Shown here one piece after another: positions 19,901-24,384 of a stretch of DNA of 24,384 nucleotides. This DNA is from Phoronis australis (taxonomy: Eukaryota > Phoronida > Phoronidae). The DNA lies in the NCBI GenBank assembly GCA_002633005.1, contig NMRA01000402.1, forward strand, positions 1 through 24,384. Direction: 5' to 3'. The notes below the pieces were generated by a model, which saw only the letters and a list, made by a program, of their open reading frames with translations, was not told where the DNA came from and searched no databases. The number at the start of each line of letters is the position of its first letter. The first letter of the stretch is position 1. Both the position numbers and the translations under genes were made by a program.

Positions 19901-22900
19901 CGTGAGTTCACAAGACTATTGGTTGCAAAAGATAACTGATTCACAACTTAGAATGTGACAGATTCAAAAAGCAATTAATTGCCAGTCAACTGAGTGAGTC
20001 CTACAACTATATTTTAAGAAGGGGAACTTGAGTTGCTGCTGATGAAGAATATTTGGTCCTAGTACTACAAAGCACAATTTTGCAAAAATCTGCAAACGTG
20101 CATTGGTCAAGGTGGGAATCTACCTAATGACAGCAGTTTTACTGAGTGAGTGAAAAGAATGATTGCCAAAGGACAAGAAATTGCTTGCTTTGTATTACCA
20201 CGTTGTCACTTACGATAACTACCTCTATTGTCCAACTAAATCATTCAGTCACAAGACATGGACTAATGCATTACATAACCACAGGGATAATTGTAGAAGT
20301 GCACCCCGCGTCATTGGTGAACACACTGTGATTGCTTAGGGTCAGTAGGTCAATTAAAATTGGAAGCAGAAAAGATCTACAAGAGCAACGCAGAGCGTTG
20401 AAATGCGCCCACAATTGCACCGCATACGGTATCCTTCAAGGGTTGTTTACTGGTACCATAAAGTGGCCAGTAGAGGGCATATATGTAGTATGTTATACTT
20501 TGCAAAATGGAAAGGCATGGTCATTGTCTCCTCAATAGGCTAGGGGCAAAATGTGAGTGATCTTCATAATACAAGCACATCCTATACATCAGTTGCTTAA
20601 AGCACCACAGAAACATAGAATTAAAAACAAATTTACCAACATACGAGATTAGCACAGCATTAGAATGCCAGAAACAAATTTTTACTTGGAACTTTTCCTT
20701 CATAGTCACGAAGTAACACAAAGTATACACCTGAAGACCTATGAAAATACAGAGGTCAATGTAAAATACTTAAATTGCCACTAGAGGCANTGCAAATGGT
20801 TTGGGAGATACAGCCATGGGCGCAAAAAAAAACTGCCACTAGGAGGCACCACAGTAATCAAAGTCATGGGAAATTCAGCGTCAACCGTCCTCTTCATAGT
20901 AAGAACATACATGCCAATTTTCACAATCATACTTAGAGCGGTTTGGTTGATAGAGGGGTGGACGCAAAAATACAGACTCGAAAACAGTAAAAATGGCCAC
21001 TGGGTGTCACAAACTAGGTCGAATCCATCCGAAAACGGGAGGATAGCGTCATCGCATTAACAGGTGCCTACATACCAAATTTCATGAAAATCCGTTAAGG
21101 ACTTGTGAAGATACAGAGGTAAACATAAAAAATAAAATTGCCACTAGGGGACACACTGGTACGCAAATTTCGTAAAGATCCTGCCAACGGTTAAGGAGAT
21201 ACAGCCATAGGCGCAAAAAAAACTGCCACTAGGAGGCGCCACAGTAGTCCAAATCGTCTGAATATCATAGTCAGCTGTCTTCTTTATAGTAAGCACATAC
21301 ATGCCAATTTTCACAATCATCCTTTGAGCGGTTTGGTTGACAGAGGGGTGGACGCAAAAATACAGACTCGAAAATGGTAAAAATGGCCACTAGGTGGCGC
21401 AAACTGTGTCGAATTCATCTGAAAACGGGAGGATAGCGTCATCTCACTAATAGGTGCCTACATACCAAATTTCATGAAAATCCGTTCAGGACTTTTGAAG
21501 ATACAAAGGTAAGCGTAAAAAACTAAAATTGCCACTAGGGGGCACACCGGTAGTCGGATCCGTCCGAAAGTTCGCACATGCCGTTCCATTCATGAATGGA
21601 ACATATGTGCCAAATTTCATGAACATATGTCAAAGGGTTTTGGAGATAGAGAGCAGCGGACGCCGGACGGACGGACGGAGATGCATAAAAAGTAACATGG
21701 CCTATAGGTCATGTGAATTGGCCAATAGACTTTAGGTCACCCATACAGATGTTTTTCTAAAGAGATCCCTGCAACTAAGCACAATAATTCATAATCTCAA
21801 ACTTTTTGAACACTTTAAATATGATCCAACACCGCACAACCATACTTCTCTCGTTCTCTAGCCGTTCTGTATAGTTTGACTTCTTCCAACAATTCTGGTC
21901 TGTTAGCACCTACAATAAATAGTACATGACATTGTATTATTTTCCATTCTGTAAAGCATCTATGAATCATAGGAATTTCATACTTTAAACCCACCAATGA
22001 TCACTTGATGGTAAGAACAATGACATGACCCTTTTCTTTGGGCAATTACGCTGCCCGTGGAAATCTGCAGCATCCACAAGCGATAGCATATCCCCATAAA
22101 ACTTACTCAGACATTAAAAATTAATAAAACATCGAATGAAACTTCTTCTTCCAACTACAGCAAGCTTCAACAAGTTGAAGTGGTGGACCTCACTTTGGAG
22201 ACAATATTGAAGCATGCATATGTATGTAGTGAGTTATATTAACACATACCAGTACCCTGGAGAAAATATAATAAACAGTATTTAAACATAACCAAGAAAA
22301 CCTGTGGAGGATTGCTCGAGCTTTATTCACAGGGCACCATCTTGAGGAAATTACACGAAATCAAGTCAATTCAGGAACACAAAGGGACACAAATCTTACA
22401 AGTTCTTCCAGAAATCCTTCCATGCTATTTTTGCCAAGTGTCTGTCACCAGGTAGTGTGCTCATACAGACCCTCATTGTTACCGAACTCGTGTGACGACA
22501 ATTGACCAACTAGTACTTTATGTTTATCGTGGACTATGAAAAAGTTAACAGCGATTAAAACTGTTGAGTTGAAATTCTTTCCCAAAGTCATCCCAATTTC
22601 CGTAGAGTACTCCATGGAGGATATGCATAGAAACAGAAAAAAATGTTGAAGAAAGTAATTAGTGCTTCTTAAGTGATAAAAGTCTTAAATGTATTTTTGA
22701 TGCAGTGAAAATCCTCTCATTCGGTGATTGAATTTGGACTACCACCCATTTAAAATACATGGGTATGAGATTAGTATCTATACTGAGACCAATGAGGAGA
22801 TACAATAGCCTCTCAACAGCCAGTCAAAGCTGTGTATTGCCTATTTAAAGCTATATACTGAATATACAGCTTGCGCCGATGTGGGTTAAAAACTGGCCAA

Positions 22901-22990
22901 TTAAAACCTGGCAAAAATTTAGTAACGCTAAAAAACTACAATCTTCCTTGATTAAACTAAATTATTTACCGGTGTTGGAAAAATTGGCAT
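13800..22990 (-). CDS. VPS28: VPS28, ESCRT-I complex subunit (nine coding exons)
   Basis: Nine minus-strand exons join to 657 bases and encode 218 residues, against 221 in human VPS28. VPS28 is part of ESCRT-I with TSG101 (VPS23), VPS37 and MVB12. On endosomes it helps sort ubiquitinated membrane proteins into multivesicular bodies. Its N-terminal part packs in the ESCRT-I core and its C-terminal helical bundle contacts ESCRT-II VPS36. Conserved blocks in order: [113 protein letters not shown], and ASDELEDTQVRQLLFDLETS. All joins have AG acceptors, GT donors and matching phases (0,1,2,2,0,0,0,2). An in-frame TAG seven codons before the ATG supports the start, if the 5' leader is contiguous there. 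Introns run 333-2,089 bases. A possible ATTAAA signal lies at 13,424-13,429. Confidence 0.95.
15334..15425 (-). CDS. VPS28: VPS28 coding exon 8
   Basis: 92 bases after acceptor TTCCAG. It encodes [20 protein letters not shown], then DFEGKQKIHQ and the first two bases of a Trp codon, ending at donor GTGAGA. It opens the C-terminal VPS36-binding bundle. Confidence 0.93.
15759..15812 (-). CDS. VPS28: VPS28 coding exon 7
   Basis: 54 bases (18 whole codons) between acceptor ATTTCAG and donor GTAAGT. It encodes [18 protein letters not shown], almost identical to the family block LFIT.[8 protein letters not shown].A.DE. Confidence 0.95.
16992..17093 (-). CDS. VPS28: VPS28 coding exon 6
   Basis: 102 bases (34 whole codons) between acceptor TTTCTTTCTAG and donor GTAAGT. 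It encodes [20 protein letters not shown], then the DKGN..KCIADIVS linker segment. Confidence 0.95.
17387..17856. mobile_element. 470-bp palindrome-rich MITE with long terminal inverted repeats, in VPS28 intron 5
   Basis: The first 50 bases (starting CAGCACACATCACGAATT) match the reverse complement of the last 50 at 46 positions. The similarity continues inward to roughly 85 bases with small gaps. TA stands directly outside both ends (17,385-17,386 and 17,857-17,858), the target duplication expected of Tc1/mariner-type movement. The interior is packed with GCCGACC/GGTCGGC and CGACCGGTCG, which are themselves palindromic, so the element can fold in many ways. There is no open frame for a transposase, so it is non-autonomous. 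GC content is much higher than the surrounding intron. Confidence 0.85.
19000..19105 (-). CDS. VPS28: VPS28 coding exon 5
   Basis: 106 bases between acceptor TTTATCAACAG and donor GTGAGC. It encodes [20 protein letters not shown], then GDEFTSVEDFMRKFK, a highly conserved VPS28 block. Phase 2 in, phase 0 out. Confidence 0.95.
19667..19756 (-). CDS. VPS28: VPS28 coding exon 4
   Basis: 90 bases between acceptor TTTCTAG and donor GTAAGC. It completes the Lys codon and encodes [15 protein letters not shown], then [13 protein letters not shown]. This is part of the N-terminal ESCRT-I core domain. Confidence 0.93.
20464..20480 (+). promoter_or_regulatory. CTCF-core-like sequence outside the array
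   Basis: TGGCCAGTAGAGGGCAT matches CCASYAGRKGGC at all but the last core base (A in place of C at the end). It stands alone about 300 bases from the start of the tandem array, in the same VPS28 intron and same orientation. It may be an outlying sub-unit remnant or an independent site. Confidence 0.3.
21384..21400 (+). promoter_or_regulatory. Best CTCF-core match within the array
   Basis: TGGCCACTAGGTGGCGC fits the published core CCASYAGRKGGC at every position and has the favoured TGG before and GC after. The copies at 21,224-21,240 (AGGAGGCGCC), 21,530-21,545 (AGGGGGCAC) and 20,834-20,849 (AGGAGGCAC) are nearly as good. The others carry one or more changes. Confidence 0.45.
21574..21610. repeat. 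20-bp perfect palindrome within a longer hairpin
   Basis: GTTCCATTCATGAATGGAAC at 21,583-21,602 is perfectly self-complementary. GCACAT on the left and ATGTGC on the right extend it, after a short unpaired interruption. It occurs only in the last sub-unit of the array, where the sequence departs from the other units. Confidence 0.85.
21846..21909 (-). CDS. VPS28: VPS28 coding exon 3
   Basis: 64 bases after acceptor TTTATTGTAG. It encodes [20 protein letters not shown] and ends inside a Lys codon at GAGAA/GTATGG. Reading past this donor gives a non-homologous tail, so the splice is clear. Confidence 0.93.
22250..22256 (-). CDS. VPS28: VPS28 coding exon 2, a 7-nt microexon
   Basis: The seven bases GGTACTG lie between a strong acceptor (TTATTATATTTTCTCCAG) and a strong donor (GTATGT). 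They supply Gly-Thr and the first base of the next Gly. Without them, exon 1 (phase 0) and exon 3 (which needs one leading base) cannot join in frame. With them the protein reads [20 protein letters not shown], matching the family's Pro/Gly-rich leader before the NRPEL/NKPEL block. Confidence 0.75.
22970..22990 (-). CDS. VPS28: VPS28 coding exon 1 (MPIFPTP)
   Basis: This encodes seven residues, MPIFPTP, and ends at CCG/GTAAAT. The codons just before the ATG read TAG CAG CAG AAT AAC AGT AAA, so no longer start is possible in this exon unless the leader is spliced within it. A at -3 is favourable for initiation. The proline-rich start matches the short N-terminal leader of other VPS28 proteins. 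The transcript start upstream is not visible. Confidence 0.75.
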
Positions 22991-24100
22991 TTTACTGTTA
23001 TTCTGCTGCTAAAATTGTGGAAAAATCATTTGGAAAAAAATAGGAAATGGCACATCACGAGCGTACTGTTTTCAAAACGATGACAGACTTTTCTTTGTTA
23101 CAAAAGGCGGAGAATTCTGCAAGAAAGCGATGTTTATTATATTGTTGGCTGCAATGGGCAAGGTGAGAGTCGATTGACTCTCATATTTTGCACGCACCCA
23201 ATCCCCCCAGTCAATGCTCTAGATGTTGATTTAGCTTTTTTGGTGAGGTGGCAAGCAGAACTACCCGTACTGTGTGAAATTTCGGGGTGTAACGGACCTC
23301 AACACACACAATGGTACCTAGCTGTATTTAGACGATAGTCTTCATACATCTGGCTGGCTGGCTACTCAGTAAGTAACACGTAGCCCCTCGGTTGGCCAGT
23401 TAGGGGCTACAATACTTCTCATCGCTTTCTACAAATTTCGTCCCATGCATTTTAAACGGGCGGTAGGCCAAATCCAGCCACCGACTGAGAGTTTTCACCT
23501 CGTCAAAATAAAGTCTACACTTAAAACTATGACTTCAAAAAGCGCTTTCTTTCTTCAGTGTTCCTTTGTACTTCAACACATATCTTCGATGAAGTATATG
23601 CTACGACAATTAAGGTAACTTCTATGGCGAAGAATTCCAACACCACTTTTTGGTCATCGTTGACTTTTTCACCACACGCGTGATAACCACAAAGTATTTC
23701 AACTGAGTCACATGAGTTAGGCAAAGTTTAGTGCGAGACTGAGTGAAGTGCGTGACGCTGGTGCGTGACACTTGCAATGTAGCATGGGAAGGTATCAGGT
23801 AAAATTTGTAAGATTTGTGTCCTTGGACATGCATAATTTCACATAACTTCCTCAAAATGGCACCCGGTAAGATCGAAACTCGAGCAAATCTTGACTTAAT
23901 CGGCTCGAGATCGTGTTAATTATAACTCCATGTGCATTACTCATGTTTCATTTGATTTTATTTCCTGTATTTTGAAATTCGGAACTTTTCGTGGGGATGT
24001 TAACTATTGCCCATGTATGCCCTCCACATACAGGGCGATGTAATTGCCGGTAACTCAGTGCTACTGCTGTTGCTGACTGTTGTGTTGGAGTGTCAATAAA
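22991..24100. other. Upstream region of VPS28
   Basis: It should contain the VPS28 transcription start and 5' leader, but no clear core promoter, CpG-rich island or untranslated exon can be picked out. A 9-bp hairpin is present (GTAGCCCCT at 23,380-23,388, AGGGGCTAC at 23,402-23,410, loop of 13). On the plus strand, AAAATGGCACCCG/GTAAGA at about 23,854-23,871 has the form of a start codon followed by a donor, but nothing else supports a divergent gene. Confidence 0.35.
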
Positions 24101-24109
24101 TTGTAGTAA

Positions 24110-24190
24110 TAGCCGAGATTACCCGACCCGGGGATCGAACCAGCGACCCCCATAAAACCGGCAAGCGTGCTAACCATTCAGCTAATAGGC
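24110..24190 (-). mobile_element. tRNA-derived SINE head (RNA polymerase III promoter boxes)
   Basis: On the minus strand, TTAGCTGAATGGTTAGCACG (A box, 24,185-24,166) is followed at tRNA spacing by GGTTCGATCCC (B box, 24,141-24,131). The anticodon and T stems are mispaired: GCTGG faces CCCGG in the T arm, and the anticodon stem fails. It is therefore not a working tRNA gene but the degenerate head of a SINE or a tRNA pseudogene. Non-tRNA sequence follows on its 3' side. Confidence 0.75.
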
Positions 24191-24290
24191 AGTTGCCCGT
24201 TAGCGAGTAGCTAACAGAGGCTCATATAATTCACCGGAAGCACATCTACAACATTCTCCCCTTTCCTACGGAACGGGCACGCGACAGGAA

Positions 24291-24384
24291 GGTGAACACC
24301 AGGATGTCTCGCATACAGGTCATCAACGTCCCTTGGTACCTTTACCACCACAACACAGGTGAACACAAGGTCGTCTCTCATACA
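24291..24384. repeat. Edge of a 67-bp-period direct repeat
   Basis: A 27-base block starting GGTGAACAC at 24,291-24,317 recurs at 24,358-24,384 with four differences, giving a period of 67. The second copy is cut by the window end, so this may be the first part of a minisatellite or a duplicated SINE flank. Confidence 0.6.

Larger units (their letters stand above)
20735..21680 (+). repeat. Hierarchical tandem array (about 390-bp units of three sub-units), each sub-unit headed by a CTCF-like motif
   Basis: GCCACTAGG-type motifs begin at about 20,777, 20,834, 20,995, 21,139, 21,224, 21,385 and 21,530. The spacings are 57, 161, 144, 85, 161 and 145: a three-part unit repeated twice, plus one more sub-unit. 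The first unit has lost about 28 bases. Large blocks repeat almost exactly, such as GAGCGGTTTGGTTGA..GAGGGGTGGACGCAAAAATACAGACTCG at about 20,936 and 21,327. Sub-units also share with each other a later CCAAATTTCATGAAAAT segment and a GAGATACAG segment, so they probably derive from one older monomer of about 100-160 bases. The array ends in GGACGGACGGACGG. There is no open frame. It lies in VPS28 intron 3. Confidence 0.85.

Noticed and set aside
22246-22290. VPS28 starting at the ATG near 22,285 (MFKYCLLYFLQGTG...)
   Set aside because: This would translate a clear polypyrimidine tract and AG. The upstream exon at 22,970-22,990 plus a 7-nt microexon gives a better family match and proper splice sites.
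23857-23866. ATGGCACCCG/GTAAGA as the first exon of a divergent plus-strand gene
   Set aside because: Good initiation context and donor, but only ten coding bases and no further exon in the window.
24110-24190. A functional tRNA gene on the minus strand
   Set aside because: A and B boxes are good, but the T stem and anticodon stem do not pair, so SINE or pseudo-tRNA fits better.

Overview
The window is nuclear DNA from an animal, most likely a marine invertebrate. Its genes are split by introns with GT..AG boundaries, the AT-rich intergenic space is full of old transposon debris, TACATGTA palindromes recur, and there is no operon structure. I cannot assign a phylum from this sequence. Two protein-coding genes are well supported; they converge (3' ends facing) and are about 4.6 kb apart.

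Left part (1 to about 7,500): mostly non-coding. It holds the frameshifted tail of a non-LTR retrotransposon reverse transcriptase (1-560, minus strand) interrupted by an N gap and a poly-C run, two diverged copies of one short interspersed repeat (about 1,436-1,637 and 4,069-4,238, opposite strands), a small GC-rich open island near 4,460, and a cluster of TACATGTA palindromes near 6,280-6,410.

Centre: a CABIT-domain protein of the GAREM/THEMIS-like group lies on the plus strand in one uninterrupted coding exon (7,524-9,173, 549 residues). A splice acceptor sits six bases before its ATG, so an untranslated or additional upstream exon is likely. Two AATAAA signals follow about 470 bases after the stop.

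Right part: the complete coding sequence of VPS28, a core ESCRT-I subunit, lies on the minus strand from 22,990 down to 13,800 in nine exons (218 residues, rebuilt from conserved sequence plus matching splice sites and phases). Its second coding exon is only 7 nt long. VPS28 introns carry a 470-bp terminal-inverted-repeat element (17,387-17,856, flanked by TA) and a hierarchical tandem array (about 20,735-21,680) in which every sub-unit starts with a match to the CTCF core motif CCASYAGRKGGC.

The far right end holds a tRNA-derived SINE head on the minus strand and the edge of a 67-bp-period repeat. The two genes have no obvious functional link: VPS28 serves endosomal sorting of ubiquitinated cargo, and the CABIT protein is probably a receptor-tyrosine-kinase signalling adaptor. 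I see no dedicated new multi-gene system. The most unusual items are the CTCF-like array inside VPS28 intron 3 and the 7-nt VPS28 microexon.
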